This document shows positions 35,261-45,687 of a DNA stretch of 64,000 bases, one piece after another. The position numbers and the translations under genes are program-made. Every line of letters starts with the position of its first letter. Position 1 is the first letter of the stretch. The notes beneath the pieces are model-generated. The model was given only the letters and a program-made list of their open reading frames with translations. It did not search any database and was not told where the DNA came from. Origin of the DNA: Heliocybe sulcata (taxonomy: Eukaryota > Basidiomycota > Agaricomycetes > Gloeophyllales > Gloeophyllaceae); contig ML213523.1 in assembly GCA_004369045.1 (NCBI GenBank), positions 62,001 through 126,000 of the forward strand. Reading direction: 5' to 3'.

Positions 35261-35846
35261 AGCATTGTCGTGTGCTTGGACATTGGGTGGTAGCGAGACG
35301 CTGCTGGACGTTTTACGACATGACACGCTTCGCATTTTATTTGTTGATGAATTGCAATAGCATCACGGACTTACATCAGAGGACTAATAGTAGCTACTTG
35401 TTATATCCGCACCGTATCGTATCGTATTGTTTGTCCGGATTCGGGGTAATGGATCACATTTCAGAGAGGCATATATACTGTACACAAGCTTTTGCAGGAA
35501 GATGTCGCTGTCGGAATTTGCCGTAGCCTTTCCGCTCTCTCCGTGTTGTCAGTCGTACTGGACACGCTTTATGGGCATTTTGGCGATATTCCTGGCTGAT
35601 TCCAACGCAGATGTCATTTATCCTCGTCGTCAAGGCCTGCTGGTACTTCGAATGCATCCTTTTCTCATCGGCATAATGCTACAGCTGTGGGACGTGATTG
35701 CGGCAGCTACAATACGTCCGCCGCTGGAAGACCCATGACACAAAACCAAGATAAACCAGTGACTTGCGCACTTTGGACTCGCCCCTGTATGCGAGATAAG
35801 GCGGTCCCAGTCCCAGTGACAATGTCAGATATACATAGCCGTAGTC
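35261..35846. other. Intergenic region left of the transposon
   Basis: 3' flank of the DUF7137 gene. It contains short frames but no supported gene. The final bases 35838-35846 (GCCGTAGTC) are one copy of the putative target-site duplication. Confidence 0.45.
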
Positions 35847-36784
35847 ATAATGTCCGGCCGGCTGACGGCTGGGCTATGTAGCCCTGTAGCCATAGCCCCG
35901 TAGCCCGGCTACATCCTGGGGCTACGAGCCTTCGTAGCCCTGTAGCCCTGCCCGGCAGCTGGCTGGCTGTCCCTAGGCAGCTCGGCGGCGGCCTCGGCGC
36001 CCTCTCCTCGATGTCACATTCCAGATTCGTCACGGCGGAGGCGTCCCATGAGTTGTACGTAGACAGTACTTATGAATGTACTTATTGATCTTGTATACCA
36101 TCTAAACCTGGGAAATGTCAAAATAGCCTTAGTGGAGCCGAGCACTAGGCGAGCAACAGGCAAGACGCTCGAGATCCATAGAGATATAATATGTCCTTTG
36201 AAGTATAAGCATGCACTAGGGTCCGCATAAGGCCCGAAGATGCCAATGAGCTTGCAAGGCAACGGATTCAATGTTTTGGAATGAGATTGACTATCCCAGT
36301 CCGATAGGTTGCACCTCGATATTATCGCGGTCATGCTAATATTTATCAAACTCCCAACTTCACTAAATGCGCATTCATTGACATTATTATATTCAGAATT
36401 ACTGAATGTGATCAGAAATCTCCCCGACCTACTTACATACTGCCCGAATTGGAAGTAATTAAGCATACCTCAAGCACGTCGCGGTCGATTACGAGAGTAG
36501 TACGACAAGGAGGTCGCGGGAAAATGATGGCGAGGGTGGAATAATTGTGGTATGCATCGATGCACAAATGGCGCCAAGTCGTAGTGGCAGGCGGTACAGG
36601 ATGTCACAGCATGTCCTGTAGTCCCGGGCTACAGAGCCTGCTAGCCTTCCGCGCGGCGTACATAGCCTTATAGCCCGAGGCTACGAATGCGTAGCCCCAT
36701 AGCCCTTCCCACGACATGAAGTAGGGCTACAGGGCTAGGTCTATCGGGCTACGTAGCCCGGCCGTCAGCCAGCCGTGTGTTCTC
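35847..36784. mobile_element. Non-autonomous DNA transposon (MITE), possibly hAT-like
   Basis: A 938-bp block with inverted ends: left CGGCCGGCTGACGGC and right (as reverse complement) CGGCTGGCTGACGGC, each running on into GGGCTA-T/C-GTAGCCC. Dense GTAGCC/GGCTAC words fill the subterminal zones (about 35870-35955 and 36610-36765). The 9-bp word GCCGTAGTC flanks both sides (35838-35846 and 36785-36793), as expected for a target duplication; hAT elements make 8 bp. The interior shows no transposase. The minus-strand frame 36014-36466 has no recognised motif. The class is inference; the repeat structure is seen. Confidence 0.65.
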
Positions 36785-36896
36785 GCCGTAGTCGGATATT
36801 TCTTTGGGCAATGTCGTAAGTTCTTCATACAATCGGGAAGCCCCTACTTTCTAAATCCTTCCCAGGACGAGGGGTATTTTATTATGTCCACCCATG

Positions 36897-36908
36897 GTTA
36901 TATAACTG
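36897..36908 (+). promoter_or_regulatory. TATA element of amidase C
   Basis: GTTATATAACTG lies about 40 bases before the amidase C start. The identical 12-mer sits at the same relative place before amidase D. The short distance implies a very short 5' UTR. Confidence 0.6.
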
Positions 36909-36938
36909 GAACTATCGGGTAGGTGTCTCGTGCCCGCG

Positions 36939-38925
36939 ATGTTGTTCTCGTATCTCGCGTACCTCCGCGCATGGTAAGCTTACTCGTCTCGAAACATCGT
37001 TTATCATCGACTCTACTTTCGTAGTCGGACTAAGCAGAAAGAGCGCCAGGCGCAGGTCGACGGCCTCCCTGCAGCATATCACGCACCTCTTTCATCAGAC
37101 GATGCCTACATTGTAGACCTCCCCATTGCCCACCTTATCGAGAAGGTGAAGTCTGGCGAGCTCTCGGCACAAGAGGTCCTCCAATCGTACGGCAAGAAAG
37201 CATTGCAGGGCCATACAGCGACCAACTGCCTGACGGAGATTATGATACCCGACGCGGAAACCTGGGCGAAACAGTGCAACGTCGACGGTCCCCTGGCTGG
37301 TGTTCCCGTCAGCTTGAAGGACACTCTTTATGTCAAGGGATACGATGCTTGTATAGGCTATGCAGACTGGGTCGGCAAACGCGCCACGGAGGACGCGGCG
37401 ATCGTCAAGCTTCTGCGAGACGCCGGCGCAGTCCCCTTCGTCAAGACCAATGTCCCCATCACTCTCATGTCGTTCGAGTCTTTCTCAGATGTAACCGGTT
37501 ATACCGAGAACCCTCACGTGAAGGGATATACTGCTGGCGGATCCAGCGGCGGTGAGGCAGCTCTGATCGCATATGGAGGATCCAGGGTCGGCATAGGGTC
37601 CGACGGTGCTGGCTCTCTGCGAGTACCTGCTCATTACTCTGGGATATACACGATCAAGCCGTCTGTTGGGAGGTTTCCCAAGACGGGAGACGCGAATAAT
37701 CATCCTGGGCAGGAGGCAACTGGATCGTCTTACGCTCCGCTTACAAGAAGTCTGGCGGATCTTGAGACTGTGTGGAGAGCCATTGTAAGCATGCAGCCTT
37801 GGAAGTACGATCACCATGTACGTCGAGATTTGCCACACTAAATCCTTGATCAACGCTGAAAGGTGCTGCAGGTGATACCCATTCCATGGCGCGAAGTCAA
37901 TCTAAGCGAGACGAAGGTCAGATTTGGTGTTATGTGGCACGATGGCAAGTTCTGCGGTTCTCATTTACAGCGTCCATTAAGTCGCTGATCGTCAGGTATC
38001 GTCACTCCATCTCCCGCATGCGCCCGCGCGCTACGCACCATCGTCGATACTTTGCAGAAGCATGGTTACGAGGTTATACCAGTGTAAGCAGGTTTGGCGC
38101 CGACGCAAGAACATGCTGATAATTATTGTGAAAGGAATCCGCCTTCGCCCTACGAAGGTTTTAAGATTGCCTCGCAGTGTGTCGCGGACTCATGTACGCG
38201 TCTAACTCATTATTAGCCAGCCTAACTTACAATCGTGTCAGGCAAGCTGTCTGACCACAACATCTACACCGGCGAGTCTAACGATCCAGGCATGACGGCG
38301 GCGATGAAAATGTACGACTTGCCGCGCTGGCTCAAGCAGATGTATGTGTGGTACCTCCGCTACATCCGCCGCGATGAGATATACGCGGGTCTGGTGGAAG
38401 GCTGGCGCAGCCACACCGTGTATGAGCTGTATGGACTCGTCACGCGACGCGAAGCGTACCGGAAGCAATGGTTCCAGTTCTGGGACGATAACAACTTGGA
38501 CTTCCTGGTCACGGTGCCGAACCCGCTGCCCGCCGTGCCGCACGGTGGGATGAAGGATGCCTTTACCAATTGTATCTATACGTTTGTGTTCAACATGGTG
38601 AGGAGTCTTCTCGTCCTTCGGATAACATTGTACGTGATACTCGTCTGACACGCTCCTCTCATCATAGCTCGACTATTCAGCGGGTGTCATACCCGTCACT
38701 CATGTGGACCGGGATCTTGATGCTTTGCCGAAGACGTTCCGATCCCATAATATTGTCGAAAAAGGAGCGTACAAGCATTACGACCCCGATAAGATGCATG
38801 GGTTGCCGATTGGTGTCCAGATTGTTGGTCGGCGGATGGAAGAAGAGAAAGTCTTGGAAGGGATGAAGTTGGTCGAGAGTCTTTTGAGACAGGACGGCAA
38901 GGGGTACGAGATGTTGAAGACTTGA
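36939..38925 (+). CDS. Amidase C, amidase-signature family
   Basis: Third paralogue, on the plus strand. The 35-base first exon (MLFSYLAYLRA) joins in phase 2 to RTKQKERQAQVDGLP. The core is intact: GVPVSLKDTLYVKGYD, GGSSGGEAALIAYGGSRVGIGSDGAGSLRVPAHYSG (read as two blocks around residues 210-245) and LPRW then ESNDPGM. One difference from A, B and D is GSDGAGSLRVPAHYSG, where the others have SVRVPSHYSG. C-terminal landmarks are MPAVPHGG-type LPAVPHGGMKDAFTNC and KMHGLPIGVQIVGRRMEEE, ending GYEMLKT. Some eight introns. The transposon just upstream ends about 150 bases before the start. Confidence 0.92.
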
Positions 38926-39592
38926 CATTTGATTCAGGACAAGTCCGGTCTGTTTGCAGTCATATCGGTTCGCGAACCAGGAAGTGGTATAATACCGGCC
39001 TCCGCGCACCAAAGGAATGGCATGCTGTTTTAGGAGGGCTCATTCTGAATAGTCTGATCCAGAGCTTTGGAGTTGTCTTCTTGGGAAGCAATCAGAGTCG
39101 TCATGCCGTTGGGTTATGCATTCAAGGCGAGTGAAAGAATCTGGGGGCCGGAAACCTGACATCAAACCCAGACATGTAGAAGGTGGGACCCTTGTGCGGA
39201 CGTAATTCTGATATGTCGTAACTGATATGCAGTCTTCTTCCAGTTCATTTATATAGTGACGGTATCGTCGAAGACAGCTACTCTCGGCTTCGTCTTGTAT
39301 GGGTGGGATACTTCGTTCGCCAGAATAAGCAACGTATATATCGCGTCGTGAGTACCAGCAACTTAGAATAAGCGCTGTGATGGTCGACAAATCTGACGAG
39401 CGGTATTCATTCTCTTAGTATGCTCGCTGAATACAGGGCCCGATGCTTCCTTGTCAACATGTCATATCTCACGTGAGCCATTGACATGGCCACCTGCAAA
39501 CGTCCCATGTTTCGGGAGATAATGGGAATGGTGCCCTTCTTCTTATCTCCGAAGGAACACCGGTCATATCCGCAGCTGTTCATGTGCTCGTC
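38926..39592. other. Intergenic spacer between amidases C and D
   Basis: About 670 bases with no supported gene. It holds the terminator of amidase C and the upstream region of amidase D. Confidence 0.45.
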
Positions 39593-39604
39593 GTTATATA
39601 ACTG
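39593..39604 (+). promoter_or_regulatory. TATA element of amidase D
   Basis: GTTATATAACTG, identical to the element before amidase C, 48 bases before the start. The flanks differ, so the match is likely functional core promoter conservation. Confidence 0.6.
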
Positions 39605-39640
39605 CACTGCAGGATTCTGCACCTGGCACCTAGAAATAAT

Positions 39641-41687
39641 ATGCTGTTGTCATATCTTCAGTACCGTTTAGCATGGTGGGTCGCTTTTCCGGGACATCCG
39701 TAGAGCGTGTCTGACCGCTTGCAGCTGGACAAAGCAGAATGATCGGCAGACCCAGATCGATAGCCTGCCGCCAGTGTACCACTTGCCCTTGACGTCGGAA
39801 GACGCACGAATCCTTGATCAACCTGCGAGCAAGACGATCCAGGAGGTTCAAGCTGGGAAATTGTCTCCCAGGGATGTGCTCGTTGCCTACGGAAAGAAAG
39901 CCCTACAAGCCCAAGAAGCCCTGAACTGTCTTACTGAAGTTCTCATACCGACTGCTGAGACATGGGCTGCTCAGTGCAGGACTCATGGGCCGTTAGCTGG
40001 GATGCCCGTGAGCTTGAAGGACGTCATTAATGTGAAGGGGCACGATTCCTGTATAGGTTTTGCAGCGTATGTTGGGAAACCAGCTACTGCTGATGCCGCC
40101 ATCGTAAAGCTCTTGCTGGATGCTGGCGCGATACCCTTCGTGAAGACTACGGTGCCTATCACCCTTATGTCTTACGAGTCAGCCTCAGACATAGTGGGCA
40201 CCACCGAGAATCCACACAAGAAGGGATACGCCCCCGGAGGATCCAGCGGTGGCGAGGCAGCTCTGATTGCATATGGCGGTTCTCGTATAGGGATAGGATC
40301 CGACGGTGCTGGGTCAGTCAGAGTCCCTTCCCATTACTCCGGACTTTACACCATCAAAGCTTCTACAACGCGATTCATTCGACGGGGTGACGCCAACAAT
40401 CACGGTGGTCAGGAGGGAGTTCTCTTCGTCTTCTCCCCAATGGCCAGGACTCTGGATGATCTAGAAACAGTCTGGAGAGGTGTCATGGCGATGGATCCTT
40501 GGAAATATGATCATACAGTGAGCGCATTTTCTATGTTGATAGCGCTCGTCTCCACCTGATTGTCTTGCTGCTATTGTGAAGGTGATAAATCTTCCTTGGA
40601 GAACAGTTGATCTGACTGACAAGAAAGTCAAATGGGGCGTGATGTGGACTGACGGTGAGTATACAGCCGATCAGTGATCATGGTCTTGTGTTCAAAGCAG
40701 CCCAGGTGTTGTGGCACCTTCACCCGCCTGTACCAGGGCACTGAAAGAGGTTGTGTCCGTTCTTAAGCAGTACGGATATGAGGTCGTCACCTTGTCAGTA
40801 CTGTTTCTTCCCTCGCTCGCTCCTCCGCTAGAATGGTATCGACAGAGATCCTCCGTCGCCTTACGAAGGCTTCAAAATTGCATCGCAGCTTGTAGTTGAC
40901 GAACGTGAGGTGGTTCAGACATGCGCTCCACTTGACGCTTAGACTAATCCTTGTCGTCTTAGTCAGTCAGACGGATACCATCGAGCTGACCGGCGAGTCC
41001 AACGACCCCGGCATGATTCAGGCCAACAGCATGTATCATACGCCGCGGTGGGTTAAGCGTCTCTATACCGGCTATTTGCGCTATCTTCGTGGAGACGAGA
41101 TCTACGCAGGCTTGGTCGAGGGATGGTTCGGGAAGACAGCACAGGAGTACTTCGCCCTCGTGGCACAGCGGGAGGAATACCGCGCAAGATGGTTCCAGTA
41201 CTTGAACGAGAACGAGATAGACTTCGTATTAACATGCCCGAACGCGATGCCTGCTGTGCCGCACGGAGGGATGAAGGACGCTTTCACCAACTGTCTGTAC
41301 GCATTTCTATTTAATATGGTAAGGCAAATCACTCGCATGGTCTGGGATTCAACTGATTGCACTATAAAAGCTCGACTACTCTGCCGGCGTCCTCCCGGTT
41401 ACTCACGTTGATCGAGAGTTGGATGGCTTGGATAAATCGTACCGATCTGCGAACATGATAGAAAAGGGAGCCTACAAGCATTATGACGCGGAGAAGATGC
41501 ACGGGTTGCCTATTGGCGTCCAGATTGTGGGTCGGAGACTGGAAGAGGAGAAGGTATTGGAAGGTATGAAGATTGTCGAGAACTTGCTGCAAAAGGAGGG
41601 CAAGGCGTATGAATTGCTGAGGACATGTACGTATTCCTCCCCGGTCATCTGGACAGAGCAGGCCTGCTCACCGTTGGTTTGATAGGA
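39641..41687 (+). CDS. Amidase D, amidase-signature family
   Basis: Fourth paralogue. First exon MLLSYLQYRLA joins in phase 2 to WTKQNDRQTQIDSLP. Catalytic parts intact: GMPVSLKDVINVKGHD, PGGSSGGEAALIAYGG and GIGSDGAGSVRVPSHYSG. Then LTDKKVKWGVMWTDG, DPPSPYEGFKIASQL, ELTGESNDPGM, MPAVPHGGMKDAFTNC and LPIGVQIVGRRLEEEKVLEGMK, ending KAYELLRT. Directly after RT the other three genes have a stop codon. Here the genome reads TGT and would continue for 18 residues (CTYSSPVIWTEQACSPLV). But splicing a 59-base intron (41627-41685, GTACGT...GATAG) would rebuild a TGA across the junction at 41626/41686-41687. I take the spliced end. Confidence 0.88.
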
Positions 41688-43035
41688 ACCATCTTTGCGA
41701 AGACTGTCAAGCAAAAGACGCTAGCTATGGTGTCATGAAAGCGGATCCGTACCTTTGACAGCTACGGCCTATGTCGCAGTCATGCCTCGAGCGGATACCA
41801 TTCTTATGTGCTTCTGCTGATGATGATATCCGCCGTCCGTTCTATCCATGATGCTTCTGACGGCATATCATTGGAAAAGGTCTCTGATTCTGAGGAATCC
41901 AAATCCTACGGAAGTATTAGCATGGGTGCAGCACGGCACTAACCAGCTATAAAGCGACATCATCGACATGAAATAGTACACGCCTAGTGCTCGACAGATT
42001 GCAGTGCTGCGAGGGTTAGCGGGACCTTCGTCTACTGACTCCTTTCTCGATTGCCTCGACACAGGCGCGGAGACCAGAAGCTTCTCTCACTCTTCTCATA
42101 GCGCATATTCCTTATTTCGGGAATCTGCGCGCAGTCCCTCGATCTCCTTCCGAAGTCCTTCGTCGTGCAGCGTCGCCGCTCTCGCTCCTCTCGAAGTACA
42201 TGATGCAATTCTAGCACAAATGAGCGAGCCTCACGCAGATCCTTTTCAACCCTGGCTATACGCATCTCTGCTGCTACGACATGGTAGTCATGATTGCATG
42301 AAGCAGCTAGGCAGCATATAGGGGATAACATCGCCTTCAAAGCGTTGCGCAGTCGAGGAATGCGCGTACCGGATGCGGCGAGGTCAACCGTAGCCTTAGC
42401 AGTTCGCAAGACGGAGAGACCATTTGACTTCGGACAGTGTTTCCTACCGGGAAGCATCAATCACTGTGGAGAAGGTTATCCTTGTCAAGTTTCTCCGATT
42501 TACTCGATTCCTGCGTGAGGCTCATCGCTTCAAGGATCCTGAATAACTAGAAGCCGTCATGCCTCCCATCATAAGCCGAGGCCAGCCGTAGTGACGAAAA
42601 GAGCATACTGTTTTCTGACCGTCTTTGACGATCGCACCGCACTAGTGACAAGAAGAGCTAGACTTGGAATCTCTATAGACAGGATAATCAAACGCGCACC
42701 GCCCTTCTTCGACACTTCGCCCGGATCATAGTCCATCGATTTCGACCGTGACCTCATGCAGAAGACCAATATGCGGCAATCCGAAAGATGAAATAGCCAG
42801 GTACATAGGTCGGCGTTCATGAATTTCGTTATTATCCTCAAGCGATGGAAAATTCTGAACAATCATGTCCCTGAAGAGCTGACATCCTTGCCCGCTCCTC
42901 CGATGGTCTCAGGCTTCCGGCTGCACTGTTTGCTTCGACGAGACGTCTTCGGTTGACGGCAATTATTATGTCTACAACAACATTACTATGAGTAGAGGTC
43001 AAGCTTATCAGTCCAGAACGCCCAGCACTGGATCA
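41688..43035. other. Intergenic region with a weak coiled-coil frame
   Basis: No secure gene. On the minus strand 42032-42460 is open and contains a charged, helical stretch (AEMRIARVEKDLREARSFVLE, then REERERRR) that could be an exon of a coiled-coil protein, but no matching exons or start were found. Another minus frame at 42720-42870 (IVQNFPSLEDNNEIHERR) looks codon-like but stays isolated. Confidence 0.3.
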
Positions 43036-44737
43036 TCAGTCCTCCAGAGAGAGTCCACCCTTTTCCAACTCCTCTTTCGAATTTGTATGAAGCCACCCCA
43101 GACTCAGTGCAGCAGGTAGACGGGCCAGCGGCACATACTTGAGATCATCATAGACCGACTTATGGATCATTTGCCCAGGTACGATTTGACGGCCATTTCC
43201 GCGGTTGGGCCTGTTCCGAATCACGCGTCATGAAAGTAGTGATAATTAGAGACAGGATGATACGCACCACCATGTCGCACTATTGCTGTCATTGTATAAA
43301 CGTCGTTTGATGGGTAGGTATTCCAACAGCTTCCAGGCTGCGGTGAGTGACTCATGGAACTTCGCAAGTCCCAAGGCCTGCCCTTCTGTTCCAAACAGTC
43401 TGAACCGGACACCTGCGTTTCTCGCTTCACGCGACATCCACTGAAGAGGAAGACCAATATGGCTCCTATCAATATTTGGCACGTTCCCTCCTCCACTATG
43501 ATAGACAGTGTCAGCCATAGCGCGCAGGTTGCAAACTATCAACACATCTCACATGTCTGAATGCGAGCCAGGGAACCAAACTTCCTTGACATGGGGTACC
43601 GAGTACTTACGAGCTTCTTTTTCTGCTGGCTTTCCGGGGCGTTCTTCAACTTTGTGAAGTCCGCCGGAAACATATTCAGGCTGAAATTTGACCCGACGCT
43701 CGTCCAGCGCAAGTGCATGGCGGAAACAGCAAACGTGCTTCATCCCACAGGCAGTGAATGGGACGTCCTTTCCCTGGAAGATCCCCACAGAGGATACTGT
43801 GTCCCTATGTCGTTCAGCACTTAATTAGAAATATCGGCATGCGAAGAACGATGATTAATTACCAGGCGCCCACGAAATGTACCCTGACATCGCGACTAAA
43901 TGTTGTCTTAAAATGCATCTCCATAGGGACAGAGGACGAGTCCGCGTGCGGTTTTGACTCGTCAATGCTTGCGTAAAGCTCGTATGCGCTACCGTACAGG
44001 GCATCAGGAGAAGCAGCGATCAGAACGGATGATGCTGAACGTACAACGGTATCTGAGCCTGGTTACCCTTGTGGATCAGGCCGACCTACGTTCCAGTAGC
44101 GCACGATGAGCCAAACGTCGATACATTGACATTTAAGAATTGACCTTATCTATCATGGCCGACAAGGCGCGCACTTGATAAGCACCCCGGGAAAATCCTA
44201 TATGGAATCAGAGATGACATCTGAGAAAGGAGGGAAGCAATCGGGGGGCACTAACCAAATAAATAGATGCGGTCACCATCTTTATACTCTTCGGAGAGCC
44301 ACTGGTACGCTCCTATGATGATTTTCTCAAACCTCCTGCCGATACGATGCGCAACATGGTCAATGTATGTAAGGACACTGTAACATGAAATCAAGATCCC
44401 ACCAAGCAATGGCAAGATCAATCTTATGACCGATTACCTGCTTCCACCAGCTCCATGACTTGAACGACGGCGTAGCGTACGTGCCGATGCCGCTGTTGTA
44501 GTAAGTGAGCTGCTCCTCGTTTTTGACGAGGGAGCTATATAGCTGGACGACGTTCGTACTCTTGACTCGATGTCAGACCCGGAAACCGCTGCCTGCAATG
44601 GATGTACTCGCCTTAGTATCAAACTTATTCGCGGTACCGTCGATGCAGACGACTAGATTCCTGCCGGATTCCAGACATCCGCATTCCAGTAATTTCTGAT
44701 TAGGGTCACCCGCGCCAGCAGGGGTGGCACAGGTCAT
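43036..44737 (-). CDS. DUF2235 domain protein (Tle1-like alpha/beta hydrolase)
   Basis: Member of a family widespread in basidiomycetes and related to bacterial T6SS phospholipases of the Tle1 type. The ATG at 44737 opens MTCATPAGAGDPNQK. Motifs in order: NLVVCIDGTANKFD, STNVVQLYSSLVKNEEQLTYY, NSGIGTYA, KIDLAIAWRFEKIIIGAYQWL, YKDGDRIYLF, the lipase nucleophile loop GFSRGAYQVRALS, ACGMKHVCCFRHALALDERR, VKEVWFPGSHSDM leading into GGGNVPN, and PLQWMSREARNAGVRFR. All hydrolase landmarks (GxSxG, Asp, His-containing GSHSD) are visible. About ten introns. The first junction (near 44612) is ambiguous between a GC and a GT donor. The function in fungi is unknown. End MIHKSVYDDLKYVPLARLP, stop 43036. 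Confidence 0.85.
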
Positions 44738-45046
44738 CGCTATAGTCTATAAGAGAGACGAAGACGATGGGGTGAGAAGGCACGATGGTCGCTTGCGAGA
44801 ATGCAGGCCTCTTTATATGCTGACGACCCGCTCATCCACTCGAGGCTATCATGACACAATACGATCTTCGCGTGCTGGTGAGAGGGCTTCCAAGGAACCA
44901 TGGCTCGAGAGTACGTTAGAAGTGTGATTCGCGGCGTAGGTTGAGAAGCGCGCATTTGTTTCAAACTCCGCCTGCGAGGGGCCTTCAAAGTTCAGCGCTG
45001 AGCTTCAAATTTAAAACTGCGTGTAACATTGTATACACTTCGGCGG
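44738..45046. other. Upstream region of the DUF2235 gene
   Basis: About 300 bases, no supported gene. It should hold the DUF2235 promoter; no clear TATA is seen. Confidence 0.4.
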
Positions 45047-45390
45047 TCAATGCACGATGCGCTTCAACGACGGATTACTGGGATATTCACCGTTAAGAAG
45101 GCGATAACCAAACAGTACTGACTGCTCTGGTCTTCTCTGATGCATTACACCATATTCTGTCGAGCGCTCATCCTTGCAACCGGAGAAGTGGAAGAAGGAC
45201 TGTACTCATCCATGTGCTCACACGTCAAGCGTCACAACTATTTCAGGCAGTACAGCGTCTACTAGATGCGTGACTTGCCAATTCTCGTCCAAGCCATGCG
45301 CAGGAGACGGCGCGAGAACGTACTCATGGAAGTTAACGGTAGCAAGAGGTAAATTGGCAGGAGGCTCCGACTGCGCGCCTTGATAGGCTC
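45047..45390 (-). pseudogene. Two orphan exons of an unrecognised gene
   Basis: Exon 45390-45224 (about 56 codons, QSEPPANLPLATVNFHEYVL then GLDENWQVTHLVDAVLPEIV) joins in phase 0 across a GTGTGA...GCAAG intron to exon 45172-45047 (41 codons, DERSTEYGVMHQRRPEQSVL, LFGYRLLNGEYPSNPS, stop). Both read like real protein. Upstream the frame hits a TGA (45395), although codon-like sequence (HVDGPAGAAIHETFRFY) continues beyond it. This could be a decayed gene with an in-frame stop, or the 3' end of a gene whose 5' exons I cannot place. Family not recognised. Confidence 0.35.
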
Positions 45391-45687
45391 CTCAGTAGAA
45401 ACGAAAAGTCTCATGAATCGCAGCACCAGCAGGACCATCGACATGCGCGCTTCCTCTATTTCCCGATTTTCTCTATACGCCTTGTTCTAAACAACGACAG
45501 GATCTAGAAAGGTAACGAATAAATACTATCACCAATAAGTTAGGTATGCCCTCGACGACTGTCACCTCCGTCTATGTCTAGTATCTACTGTCGATGATAT
45601 ATATACAAGTCCGTGCGATGTATGACTTTGACCAATAAACGGGCCCAACGTACAATCCGCGAACGTGAACGACTGTACAAGCGAGAT

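Noticed and set aside
36014-36466. A possible transposase frame inside the MITE
   Set aside because: No catalytic or dimerisation motif of hAT or other transposases; composition looks random.
42569-42862. A 97-codon minus-strand frame
   Set aside because: Another frame at the same place looks equally codon-like. No start, no family.
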